Below are positions 7,125 to 14,601 of a DNA stretch of 43,344 nucleotides, piece by piece; position 1 is the stretch's first letter; every line of letters begins with the position of its first letter. The notes below the pieces were generated by a model that did no database searches, was not told where the DNA came from, and worked only from the letters and a program-made list of their open reading frames with translations. A program made the translations under genes and the position numbers. Source of the DNA: an uncultured Pedobacter sp. (GTDB lineage: Bacteria > Bacteroidota > Bacteroidia > Sphingobacteriales > Sphingobacteriaceae); contig CALLKE010000243.1 in NCBI GenBank assembly GCA_938008555.1, positions 1 through 43,344 on the forward strand, read 5' to 3'.

Positions 7125-8645
7125 CTAATACTCTTTTCCCCAAGCCTCTAGCTCAGCCAAAACCCCGTCGTCATCAAACCCACCGATAGTATCCGTAACA
7201 TACCCAGACCTACGCTTATCAAGCTCACTCATCTCCTGAACTTTATCCTCCGTGACCGCACTAGACGCCGGCATAATCGCCTCCCAATTTATCGGAGCAT
7301 CAATTAACGCGTAGCGAAGCGCATCCACCAAATCGTCACCCTTCTCCGTATCTTCAGTAACCGTCAAAAGCTCAGTGCAAAGCTTATCAAGCTCATCGTC
7401 ACCGCTATCGATTGTTATCAGATCATACCTAAACAACGTGTTCAGCAGCTCGTCTCCACGCTGCCGATTTTTATCCGCCTTAAAGAACGGCTCCCCGTTC
7501 CTTGCTGCAATCTCATAAAAGTCCCTCGCCGCCGGATCATACTTCGCCGCCGTCACTCCAAACTTCTTAAGCTCCATGTATTTGTTATATAAATCCCCGG
7601 CTGTCGTAGCAACGCCATCGCCCCGCCACGCCTTAAACACCCGAACCCTGGTCAACGACTTATCAAGCTCAAAAAACACCACAGCACTCTTTGAGCGCCG
7701 CTCCTGACCGCTTCCCCAATCAACCCCACTGTACACACTCGTCCCAGCTCTTGGAGCTTGCTCCAAACCTGGCGGTGGTGCCTGTACGTGCCTGTCTCTT
7801 GCAAAGCTATAGCGAAGCCCATCATCCTGCACAAACCGCCCATGTATACGCTTCAACACTTCCTGCGGCGTCTTACATCGACCCTCTAGCTCCTTAATAC
7901 GCTCAATCGTCCAAGGAGAGCTACTCCCATCCGTATAGTAAAGACAATCATACGCCGACACCTGTAACTTCCACGCTGACGGCAAAGCTTCATCCGCAAA
8001 CCCAATACGCTCCATACACCTACGAAAAAAGTCCTGCCCCTTCGTCGCCGTAAAAACCGCGCTAAAATATCCATTCGTCCCCGCTATACGGAACATACAC
8101 TCATCGTAAATGTCCACCGGAGGCTCTTCATCAATCGCAATATAGTGGGCCGTAATCGTCTGCAAATTGACCACAGACTGCTCGTACGACCGAAAGTGTA
8201 ACGTCACACCACTATTGAATTTTATCGCCTCTACGTGCTTCGTAGACACACTCCTGACTATCTCCCAACCATACTGAGGCGAGTCCTTCATCGAACCCCT
8301 CGGCAAAAAGTCCGGTACCCACTTCGTCTCAACTTCTACGGTCGCAACCTTCGCAGACGGGTACATGTATATAAAGTTCCTCGGAGCCGTTGACCAAAGA
8401 TGACCCCACTTCGAAGTGTCCGTCGCCCAGTCTATAACCTTACGAATCTGCGTCGATGATTTTGAAATCTGATTTGCCGCTGTAAGTAGCGCTACATGGT
8501 TTGTTGTGATGAAAAATTCCCAAGCCCAGTTGTACCAGGGCCAACCAAAAAGGTGCGGGAGCTCCTCACGAAGCCTCGCCTCCTCCTCCAAATCGCTCAA
8601 CTTCTGCAAATCTTCCTTCGACGCCTTACTTCTTCTCTTTGCCAC
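7125..8645 (-). CDS. terL: Terminase large subunit
   Basis: 506 residues with both catalytic domains of a packaging motor. ATPase: an atypical Walker A, AANQISKSS (about 56-64), in place of the usual GxxxxGKS/T, and Walker B YIAIDEE (about 169-174). This variant P-loop is found in a recognised group of podovirus terminases. Nuclease: VYSGVDWGSG near residue 310 with the first metal-binding Asp, KYDPAARDF near 380, and DDLVDALRYAL near 450, the RNase H-fold Asp triad. It overlaps the end of the TerS-like gene by 20 bases. With the circularly permuted-looking genome, headful packaging is likely but not shown. Confidence 0.93.
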   Translation of the reverse strand: MAKRRSKASKEDLQKLSDLEEEARLREELPHLFGWPWYNWAWEFFITTNHVALLTAANQISKSSTQIRKVIDWATDTSKWGHLWSTAPRNFIYMYPSAKVATVEVETKWVPDFLPRGSMKDSPQYGWEIVRSVSTKHVEAIKFNSGVTLHFRSYEQSVVNLQTITAHYIAIDEEPPVDIYDECMFRIAGTNGYFSAVFTATKGQDFFRRCMERIGFADEALPSAWKLQVSAYDCLYYTDGSSSPWTIERIKELEGRCKTPQEVLKRIHGRFVQDDGLRYSFARDRHVQAPPPGLEQAPRAGTSVYSGVDWGSGQERRSKSAVVFFELDKSLTRVRVFKAWRGDGVATTAGDLYNKYMELKKFGVTAAKYDPAARDFYEIAARNGEPFFKADKNRQRGDELLNTLFRYDLITIDSGDDELDKLCTELLTVTEDTEKGDDLVDALRYALIDAPINWEAIMPASSAVTEDKVQEMSELDKRRSGYVTDTIGGFDDDGVLAELEAWGKEY

Positions 8646-9309
8646 TGCTACTCACCACATTCCCCCCCAAGGTCCCCGCTCGCTCAATACGCTCCTGCAA
8701 CCGCTTAACCTTGTCCTCAATACTCGACCCATCATCAATAACCTTCCGGCCACTAACATTCGTCGTGTGACTGATCCGCAAACTCTTCTCCTCAATCTTC
8801 TGAGTGAAATCCCCATGCACCCGCTTATCCAAAGCCGCATACATCTTCATCTGATAATCTAAATATTTGTAATTGATATCCTCCGGCAAATCCGGACTCG
8901 TACTCGTGTACTTCGTAAGCACATCCATGTTCCGCATAATATCCGCAAGCTTCACCCGATTCAAAACATCTATCGGCACTTCCGGCGTCAACAACCAAAA
9001 CAAATGCCGCGAATGATCCGTAAACTTCTCCAACCCCCGCGTCGATATAAACCCACACCGCGCCTGCAAATCAGTCATAGGAATTCCCTGCTGCTCACAC
9101 CGCCTCAAGTTATCCCAAAACATAATCTTAAACGCCCGCTCACTGCTACTCGGACGCACACTCTTCTCAAGCTCATCAAGCGACATCTCCAAAACAGAAC
9201 GCGGAAGCACGCCCGCAATGTCTCGAAACATCGGCGGCAAATACTCCTGTATCTCCAAAATAAACTCTACCGGATCATCTAACTCATCATTTGGTGTAAC
9301 ATCTCTCAT
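8626..9309 (-). CDS. Terminase small subunit (probable)
   Basis: 227 residues, first gene of the late block and overlapping terL by 20 bases, the usual place for TerS. The N-terminus is acidic (DELDDPVEFILEIQEYL). A central helical region carries a possible helix-turn-helix (IPMTDLQARCGFISTRGLEKF, residues about 76-96). A C-terminal helix (EDKVKRLQERIERAG) precedes a Ser/Lys tail. It should recognise the packaging site and recruit TerL. ATG 9309 has almost no leader with Shine-Dalgarno; the only AGG touches the start codon, so the transcript may be nearly leaderless. Confidence 0.72.
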   Translation of the reverse strand: MRDVTPNDELDDPVEFILEIQEYLPPMFRDIAGVLPRSVLEMSLDELEKSVRPSSSERAFKIMFWDNLRRCEQQGIPMTDLQARCGFISTRGLEKFTDHSRHLFWLLTPEVPIDVLNRVKLADIMRNMDVLTKYTSTSPDLPEDINYKYLDYQMKMYAALDKRVHGDFTQKIEEKSLRISHTTNVSGRKVIDDGSSIEDKVKRLQERIERAGTLGGNVVSSSGKEKK

Positions 9310-9321
9310 CCTAGAAATTTT

Positions 9322-9338
9322 TTATGTAAAAGTTATAT
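9322..9338 (-). promoter_or_regulatory. Promoter-like element ATATAACTTTTACATAA upstream of the late block
   Basis: Read leftward, the 17-mer ATATAACTTTTACATAA ends 12 nt before the start codon of the terminase small subunit gene. The same 17-mer with one change lies in the same orientation before the gene at 23026. It may contain a -10 region for the late operon. TTGACT at 9345-9340 is too close to the -10-like TACATA to act as a normal -35. Confidence 0.45.
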
Positions 9339-9371
9339 AAGTCAAGGATTGTTGCAAATTACTCGGAAGTG

Positions 9372-9520
9372 GTGCCTGGGGTCGGATGGGAGCGCTTGGC
9401 GGATTTTGGGGCGGGTGCAAAGCGCCGGGGTTTTCGGGGCGGGGGTTTTCTGACGTAACGCTAAGGCAAAAATATTCCCCCACCCGACCCCCAGCCCCCG
9501 CCTCGAGCAACCCGCACCAC
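9372..9520. other. G-run/C-run switch with G-quadruplex potential
   Basis: The + strand has G runs of 3-5 from about 9375 to 9450, including GGGGTTTTCGGGGCGGGGG, meeting the simple G-quadruplex pattern with short loops. From 9477 the same strand is dominated by C runs, so the two halves could also pair imperfectly. The base asymmetry is visible directly; any structure or function is inferred. Confidence 0.55.
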
Positions 9521-9550
9521 GCACCAGCCACCGTGCACCTAAAAACCACT

Positions 9551-9783
9551 GCCCATCAACCAACACCCACGAACAATGGCCCTACCTTCAAGACTCAAGT
9601 ACAACCATCAAGCGCCCTATATTTAAGCACATACAACATACTGTTTATATTTTAGGCATCATATATACCTGCCGCCTAAACTCCCCGCCAAGGCACGATA
9701 ACAGACACCCATCGAATCATATCAACAAGCCGTCAACATTCAACCAAGGCCCGCTAACAACGAACCAAGGCCCATCAACCAAC
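9551..9783 (+). repeat. Direct repeats in the C-rich part of the control region
   Basis: GCCCATCAACCAAC occurs at 9551-9564 and 9770-9783. AACCAAGGCCC occurs at 9742-9752 and 9763-9773, exactly 21 bases apart, i.e. two helical turns. Such phased short repeats are typical of iteron-like protein binding sites; no protein is assigned. Confidence 0.55.
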
Positions 9784-9834
9784 GCACCAACAATTCAGAC
9801 TTCAAACATCTAACAAAGATTAAGGCGCCAAGCG

Positions 9835-9862
9835 TTATATTTTATTATATTGCAAAATATAA
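9835..9862. other. Inverted repeat TTATATTTT/AAAATATAA
   Basis: Perfect 9-bp A+T stem (9835-9843 and 9854-9862) with a 10-base loop; the loop and right arm contain TTGCAAAA. It may be a small hairpin or an easily melted element. Confidence 0.5.
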
Positions 9863-10142
9863 GAACTTATGAACCGGTATTTAAGTACAGCAGAAAAGAA
9901 TTAAGTTTTAAGAAACAAGCGACGCGGACAACTTCACTCGGACCATGCTGCAAAGTAATTAGTTGCATGGAAAGCGGTAAACGATGCGGTGTTAAGGCAA
10001 AGTCAATGTTTTTGTTTAAGCAGAAAATTGACAGAATTTTAACATGTCGGTAAGTGCTTGAAATTATTCAGTAAATACAAAAGAAAACGAAAAAATCACG
10101 AAAAAGTGAATTAAGTCTTTGAATTCACTAGCGAATAATCCG

Positions 10143-10161
10143 AAAGTGCGCCGCGCACTTT
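10143..10161. other. Hairpin AAAGTGCG-CCG-CGCACTTT
   Basis: Perfect 8-bp stem with a 3-base loop, followed by a further GCGCACT at 10163-10169. The same arm sequence forms the hairpin at 10381-10409, so these are repeated binding or structure elements. Confidence 0.65.
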
Positions 10162-10266
10162 TGCGCACTCTCGCAAACTATTGAAATCATTACCCATGAT
10201 GCGGTGTTCATGCGCAAAATCGGCGGAAGCAACTACTATATACAGGAAAATGGCACACATGCACAA

Positions 10267-10307
10267 GGTTTTAGCATAATTTTTATTCTTTTTTTATGCC
10301 AAAATCC
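10267..10307. other. Long hairpin with T-rich loop
   Basis: GGTTTTAGCATAA (10267-10279) pairs with TTATGCCAAAATCC (10294-10307) with one bulge and one mismatch or G-U pair; the loop is almost pure T. A plus-strand transcript could fold here; it might also act as a terminator-like or origin hairpin. Confidence 0.5.
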
Positions 10308-10362
10308 TCTAATTAGTTTACTACCTCCGCAATATTTGCGCAAATACATGATAAAAATTTAG

Positions 10363-10440
10363 TAATTTCAACAACTTATAAAAGTGCGCGAAAAAGCGCG
10401 GCGCACTTTCAGACTATTTCTTTTTAATTTCAACAACTTA
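10363..10440 (+). repeat. 16-bp direct repeat flanking a hairpin
   Basis: TAATTTCAACAACTTA occurs at 10363-10378 and again at 10425-10440. Between the copies lies the hairpin AAAGTGCGC (10381-10389) / GCGCACTTT (10401-10409). Repeat-hairpin-repeat layouts are seen at replication and partition sites; here it is only a structural observation. Confidence 0.65.
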
Positions 10441-10708
10441 ACTCAATTTTTACACCTATTTTGCGCAAAGAATCCATAAGTTTTAGTTTAGTTTCCACTA
10501 AAATCTTTGGAACCCCGTACCATTTTCCTTAACGCACTAAACCATGTAAAAAGATCACACCCACAAATAACTTGTTGCTTCACGCTCAAAAATATTATAC
10601 CAACAAATTGACTTTGCCGCTAAATAGTATCTAGCACAATGTCTAAGCAACAAAACAAGTCTGTAAAGCGCAATTTTGCAGATCAAAAAACAAAGAAACG
10701 GGGTTAAA

Positions 10709-10996
10709 ATGAATCAGGAAAAAATCACACACATTAGAGCGCATTTTCAAGGAACCGCTGCTGGAAAACGTAAAATAGCGTTTCAAAGTGAGAACATAGA
10801 CATCATTCAAGATCATACGTTATTAACGCCTGAACAGTTTAATAATTATGAGCGCAGACTCTGGCAGTTATTAGATTCCAAAGGGTATAAAAATGTAAGT
10901 AAGTGTGAAATTGTTGTGAATTTTGGTTGGGATAAAGGTCCCGACATTGTCTCAATGGAGCTCTTACCTAGGCAGCGTCAATTGGTGTTAAAATGA
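10709..10996 (+). CDS. First gene of the early block, unknown function
   Basis: 95 residues from ATG 10709, which follows AACGGGG as a plausible ribosome-binding site; a longer reading from TTG 10676 is less likely. The protein is mixed alpha/beta and charged (NNYERRLWQLLDSKGYKNV). It is the first gene after the control region and overlaps the next by ATGA, so it is probably expressed first on infection. I recognise no family; a host-takeover or regulatory role would fit the position only. Confidence 0.7.
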   Translation: MNQEKITHIRAHFQGTAAGKRKIAFQSENIDIIQDHTLLTPEQFNNYERRLWQLLDSKGYKNVSKCEIVVNFGWDKGPDIVSMELLPRQRQLVLK

Positions 10997-11148
10997 AATT
11001 GAGAATGAAAAATTGGTACTGGGGGAAGTATGTTTTAACCCCGCTGCCTAACACGAATATAAGTGATTATGAGGAATACATTGAAGAGGTGCACGGTTGG
11101 CACCATTCAGAGGAGTACAAAAAAGAGAGTGAGGCACAAAATGGATAA
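10993..11148 (+). CDS. Very small early protein (51 aa)
   Basis: ATG 10993 overlaps the upstream stop as ATGA, and the gene ends at TAA 11146-11148, overlapping the next start at 11141. The product is Trp/Tyr- and Glu-rich (MKNWYWGKYVLTPLP, then VHGWHHSEEYKKESE). Evidence is the tight translational coupling on both sides; no family is recognised. Confidence 0.55.
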   Translation: MKLRMKNWYWGKYVLTPLPNTNISDYEEYIEEVHGWHHSEEYKKESEAQNG

Positions 11149-11248
11149 AATATTTTATTTGCAGTTAACGGAGTTTCAAGCTGGGGCGTTAATGTTTGTG
11201 ACGTTCTATGTATTGGTATTATTAACAATTCAGGAGTTACGACGATGA
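11141..11248 (+). CDS. 35-aa single-pass membrane protein
   Basis: ATG 11141 gives a 35-residue protein with one hydrophobic helix (residues about 14-30, AGALMFVTFYVLVLLTI) followed by a basic end. It overlaps the genes on both sides (ATGA at 11245). Small early membrane proteins of this type often modify the host envelope; here this is only a possibility. Confidence 0.55.
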   Translation: MDKIFYLQLTEFQAGALMFVTFYVLVLLTIQELRR

Positions 11249-11433
11249 ACTACTGCCATAAATGTTGTGAAATGTTTGAAGAAGAAGAGTGTCCATTTTG
11301 CGGGAATGATGAACCCCGCACCATTGACAGTATGTGTGATTACTCCGACGGCGACAGCTTTGCAAACAAAGACGGGTCATTTTCATATGGTACTGAGTAT
11401 GTGGATTCGATAATAAAGGAGTTTTTTACATGA
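11245..11433 (+). CDS. Small zinc-ribbon-like protein
   Basis: 62 residues. The N-terminus has two paired cysteine sets, CHKCC (residues 4-8) and CPFCG (16-20), a classical small zinc ribbon. The rest is acidic (MCDYSDGDSFANKDGS). The gene begins in ATGA overlap with the membrane protein gene. Zinc-ribbon miniproteins of phages can bind nucleic acid or host enzymes; no specific partner can be named. Contains one copy of the AACCCCGCACCA motif at 11312-11323. Confidence 0.65.
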   Translation: MNYCHKCCEMFEEEECPFCGNDEPRTIDSMCDYSDGDSFANKDGSFSYGTEYVDSIIKEFFT

Positions 11434-11783
11434 TACGCAGTCCGAGTAAGTTTACGAGTCTGTCTAGAATTTTGCAGATCAAAAAGGATAATTGTGTTGG
11501 TGAGGGGGGGAAAGAATACTCGCTTGAGGAGCTGGACGCTTTGATAGTTGAGAAACAAAATAAAAAAGCAGCGGAAAGTTTGCAGCGGGCACCTAAGCAA
11601 GAGAATGATTTGTATGTGTCTCGTTATGGTATAAACCCCGACCCGTGTCCCTTTGACGCTGCTATTGCCAAAGCGTGGCGTGAGCGTGTGTGGGATTACA
11701 TTTGCAAGTTTGACAATATTCATAATGAGCCCGAGTCGCGAGCAAAGGCCAAGCGTAAGATGTTTACTTTGCAGTATCTTTAG
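11430..11783 (+). CDS. Early protein of unknown function (117 aa)
   Basis: ATG 11430 overlaps the upstream stop. The middle has a helix-forming segment (SLEELDALIVEKQNKKAAESL); the C-terminal half is enriched in Trp, Arg and Lys (AIAKAWRERVWDYICKF). It is the last of the five leading early genes and runs tail to tail into the primase gene, with stop codons overlapping at 11780-11783, so there is no room for a conventional terminator between them. No family recognised. Confidence 0.65.
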   Translation: MIRSPSKFTSLSRILQIKKDNCVGEGGKEYSLEELDALIVEKQNKKAAESLQRAPKQENDLYVSRYGINPDPCPFDAAIAKAWRERVWDYICKFDNIHNEPESRAKAKRKMFTLQYL

Positions 11784-14170
11784 TCAGTAACTGGCGGGCA
11801 CCAAGTTTCTAGGAAGTACCTTTTTTGTGTTTTGCAATATGCAATATTTTCTGGGTATTTTTGTTTTAGCTTTCGCATAAATAGTTGTCGGTTGTTTGGT
11901 TTTATCATCTCAGCTTCGCACCATTCGCAGAAATGTTTGTAAATTTTAAAAACATCTGCACGATAACCGGCACCGTCTAACCTTTTTTGTGCAATTGCTG
12001 GGCGCACTTGTACTTCTTCATATTTTTGGAACATGTTAAAGTATCTAAGGTACATGTCTTTATCTTCTCGGTATTGATTAATCTCTTTTTGCACTGAGCC
12101 CTTTGCAATGATTTTAAATCTTGTGGGGATTAGGCGGGGTAAACGGTCCACGAGTAGGTTTAATATGCCGGGGAGTTCGTCCACGAATTCGCGTTCGTAG
12201 TTGGGTATAATTTCTTCATCTTTGAAAGTCATCTCGAACTTGACTATTAGGAAGCGGCGGAAAAACCCGTCGCTTGAATCAGTACCGTAGGGTAGTTGGT
12301 TACAGATAAAAATAAATTTTGCAAAACAAGTGGCTTCAATTTCTTTTAGGAATTTGCGGTTGATGCGAGCTACACCACCACTGGACATGTCTTTGATTTC
12401 CTCCCAGAAGTTTTTATCGGTGCCGCTTGGGAGTTCCTCGAAAGCTATGCACCGGGAACCGAGTACAACGTCCTTACCAAAGTTCATGAACGAGTTAGCT
12501 TTGGAAAATTTCATGTAGTCACCTAGGATCATACGCATAATTTTGACTAAGATAGATTTACCGTTGGCCCCCGAACCGGTGAGCATGAGGAACTTCTCGT
12601 TAGATAGATCTGTGCCACTTATAGCGTAAGCCATATAGTCAAGGACTGTGTCGATTTTGTCTTGGTCGTTGAAGAGTATTTTGCGGAGCCACTCTTCGAA
12701 GTGAGGGCATTTTGCAGATGGATCGAAGGTGATTGGGGACTTAGTCGTGAATATGTAGTTAGGGGAGTGAGGGAGTAGTTGCTTGGTTTCCATGTTTAGG
12801 ATTCCGTTTTGCATATTCAGAAGTAAGGGGTAGTTGTTGGGGGAGTTTTGGAACGTGATGTAAGGGTTTTCTTGCATCCGTGTAAAAACTTCCTGGGTTA
12901 TTTGGCTAGTCACTTCTGGTTTGAAGTTTAGGCGAGCGATAGATTTAATGTCTCGCTCTGATAAAAATTCATACACTCCGTCGTTGTAAGCTATAACGTC
13001 CTCTGATTGTCGTAGGACCTTTGCAGATTTAGTTTTGATGATGTAGTTAACCATTGATTCGACGTCAGGGACGTGCTTGATACCATCTCTAGTCATTTTC
13101 TGAGTGTGAAAGCCTTGATCAGCGGTTGCAATGTGTAGCTCTGAGCGTAGTGAGATGGGGGATTTTACTTTGTTGAAGTTAGGACAGGCTTTACATTTAC
13201 CCCAGACATCATTTATAGAGGCGCATGTTCTAGGTCCTGCCATACGTAGAGCTTGGGATATTTTTCGATCAGTTTCCTCGTAGCTGTATGACTCGTGAGG
13301 GGAAGATAGGGCGTGAGCGTCTTCTCTACCGTTTGGAAAGCGGCTTACAATAGATAGCATTGCGTACCACTCTGGCTCCCGAACCGCGGACGGGGAGTCT
13401 TTGCAAAACTTCAAAAAATCACAAGAGGACATAATTTTTTCAACGTCTGGGACTCCACCGAACCATTCTGTATAGTACTGTGAGTCGGACTCTTGTGTTG
13501 TGAGGTTAGGGGAATTAAAAGTATTGCTTTCTGTAATTACTTCGGGTAGGTTGTCGCTAGAACCGTTTCGAACATTAATTGCAGGCGACAGCCCAGATAA
13601 CTCTGGGTTTTTGTCTTTTAGGGCCAAAATATCTGTAGCGTGCCCGTTAGATCTTTGCAAAATGTAGGCGTCTGTTTTCACACCTTCTTTGTTGTTGATA
13701 GTTTGCGGGAGTCGTAGGGTCTGAGTGGCTTTCATGACCATGTCTACTATACAGGGAATGTTTTGGTGTTCGAGTTCTTCTCTGAGAGAACGGAGAAACT
13801 TTTTATAGATGTTTTGCAAAATTTCAAATTCAAGTTCTTTGTTGAGTGGTTCGATGTGTGTAATGAAGTGGAGCCCGTTCCCCGAACAATTAACCCAGAA
13901 TTGTTCTTTGGGGATTTGTGTGACGAGAGATATGGTGGCAAGGACTTCGCGCCATTTTTCGGGGTCTACTTTGTCTATGTCAAACCAAAAAAGATCGGTT
14001 CCAGTCCAGTTTCTTTGGGCACTGCCATCGCAGTGGTTCATTGAGATGTGTAGGTTTTCGTCAATGCCTAGGCGTTCTTTGATTCTTGGGACTGAGGTAT
14101 AGGCTTCAGCTAATGTATTGTAGCCAATATTTGCGGGTGTGAGGGATTCACCATAATATATGTATAACAT
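11780..14170 (-). CDS. AEP primase-SF3 (D5-type) helicase
   Basis: 796 residues. The N-terminal ~200 residues show an archaeo-eukaryotic primase fold: catalytic FDID (residues 63-66), SGNGLHF with its His (96-102) and VDMVMKATQTLRLP (142-155). A Cys cluster (CASIND...CKACPNF, near 315-330) may bind zinc. The C-terminal half is a D5-type superfamily 3 helicase: Walker A GSGANGKS (about 528-535), Walker B RCIAFEELP (about 575) and the Asn-containing motif FIFICNQLP (about 620). It would both prime and unwind DNA at the replication fork. It is the only leftward gene in the early block, transcribed divergently from 14238. ATG 14170 follows a GGAG. Confidence 0.92.
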   Translation of the reverse strand: MLYIYYGESLTPANIGYNTLAEAYTSVPRIKERLGIDENLHISMNHCDGSAQRNWTGTDLFWFDIDKVDPEKWREVLATISLVTQIPKEQFWVNCSGNGLHFITHIEPLNKELEFEILQNIYKKFLRSLREELEHQNIPCIVDMVMKATQTLRLPQTINNKEGVKTDAYILQRSNGHATDILALKDKNPELSGLSPAINVRNGSSDNLPEVITESNTFNSPNLTTQESDSQYYTEWFGGVPDVEKIMSSCDFLKFCKDSPSAVREPEWYAMLSIVSRFPNGREDAHALSSPHESYSYEETDRKISQALRMAGPRTCASINDVWGKCKACPNFNKVKSPISLRSELHIATADQGFHTQKMTRDGIKHVPDVESMVNYIIKTKSAKVLRQSEDVIAYNDGVYEFLSERDIKSIARLNFKPEVTSQITQEVFTRMQENPYITFQNSPNNYPLLLNMQNGILNMETKQLLPHSPNYIFTTKSPITFDPSAKCPHFEEWLRKILFNDQDKIDTVLDYMAYAISGTDLSNEKFLMLTGSGANGKSILVKIMRMILGDYMKFSKANSFMNFGKDVVLGSRCIAFEELPSGTDKNFWEEIKDMSSGGVARINRKFLKEIEATCFAKFIFICNQLPYGTDSSDGFFRRFLIVKFEMTFKDEEIIPNYEREFVDELPGILNLLVDRLPRLIPTRFKIIAKGSVQKEINQYREDKDMYLRYFNMFQKYEEVQVRPAIAQKRLDGAGYRADVFKIYKHFCEWCEAEMIKPNNRQLFMRKLKQKYPENIAYCKTQKRYFLETWCPPVTD

Positions 14171-14237
14171 TTAGAGGACTCCGTTTCGTGCTATTAATTG
14201 CGAAATTTAGGATAACCATAAGTGTTAGGAGCAATCA
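14171..14237. promoter_or_regulatory. Short divergent intergenic region
   Basis: 67 bases separate the leftward primase gene from the rightward peptidase gene. Ribosome-binding sites are visible on both sides (GGAG before 14170 and TAGGAG before 14238). Promoters for at least one direction must lie here or in the adjoining genes; no consensus pair is obvious. Confidence 0.4.
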
Positions 14238-14546
14238 ATGAAAATTCCTGCAGTGGTCTTGATAAAGGGCGTCGAGTGGAAAGTGAAGCGTGTATGGAAG
14301 CTACAGGTTGACGGCGAGGACTGCTTAGGCTCTACAGATAGTGATAAGCGGGAGATAAAAATTGTGCACGGTCTAAAGGGTGAGGAGCTTTTGGATTGTT
14401 ACCTGCATGAATATTTACACGCTATATTTTTTGAATACGGTATGTATCATAGCATGAGTACGGATATAAGCGAGATTATATCGCATAACTTTGCAAGTGA
14501 GCTTAGAACAAATTTCACTATAAAACCCCGCACCAAGTTGCGTTAA
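14238..14546 (+). CDS. Small zinc metallopeptidase-like protein (HExxH)
   Basis: 102 residues with HEYLH at 57-61, a zincin active-site motif, inside a predicted helix (LLDCYLHEYLHAIFFEYG). A downstream helix (DISEIISHNFASEL) could supply the third ligand. Proteins of this size with HExxH are common in phage early regions and resemble the catalytic core of ImmA/IrrE-type or minigluzincin peptidases. Substrate unknown; cleaving a host regulator is a possibility, not shown. The 3' end holds one AACCCCGCACCA motif (14524-14535). Good ribosome-binding site TAGGAGCAATCA. Confidence 0.72.
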   Translation: MKIPAVVLIKGVEWKVKRVWKLQVDGEDCLGSTDSDKREIKIVHGLKGEELLDCYLHEYLHAIFFEYGMYHSMSTDISEIISHNFASELRTNFTIKPRTKLR

Positions 14547-14566
14547 ACTTTTTTCTTTACTTCATA

Positions 14567-14590
14567 TTCTTTTTATATAATAGCTATATA
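14567..14590 (+). promoter_or_regulatory. Candidate promoter before the accessory gene cluster
   Basis: TATAAT at 14576-14581 in the context CTTTTTATATAATAG, 55 bases after the peptidase stop and 20 bases before ATG 14602. The sequence resembles the CTTTTATATAA part of the element at 22983-22999. No good -35 box is visible. Confidence 0.45.
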
Positions 14591-14601
14591 ACGAGGTTTA
14601 T

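Larger units (their letters stand above)
9310..10708. promoter_or_regulatory. Large gene-free divergent control region, possible replication origin
   Basis: About 1.4 kb between the leftward late block and the rightward early block, with no convincing gene. It contains a G-rich segment (9365-9450) switching abruptly to a C-rich, G-poor segment (9477-9840), and several inverted repeats at 9835-9862, 10105-10129, 10143-10161, 10267-10307, 10381-10409 and 10481-10503. There are two copies of the palindrome TTTGCGCAAA (10335-10344, 10460-10469), five AGTGCGC heptamers in either orientation between 10145 and 10407, and several direct repeats. Weak promoter-like boxes for the early block are TTGTTG (10572-10577) with TATTAT (10593-10598), spacing 15. 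Such density suggests control of divergent transcription and/or origin function; this is inference. Confidence 0.7.

Noticed and set aside
7652..8074. Reading frames within the terminase gene in other frames
   Set aside because: The terminase frame has all motor and nuclease motifs; alternatives are Arg/Cys-rich shadows without ribosome-binding sites.
9322..9655. Overlapping frames on both strands in the G/C-run segment
   Set aside because: They arise from the lack of stop codons in G- or C-rich DNA; products are low-complexity Pro/Arg/Gly and lack start signals.
9850..10053. 67-codon frame in the control region beginning with TTG
   Set aside because: It has no ATG near the start, no Shine-Dalgarno, begins within a hairpin arm and its product looks random; it is probably not a gene.
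9540..10480. CRISPR-like array
   Set aside because: Repeats in the control region are short, few and irregularly spaced; no repeat-spacer periodicity exists.
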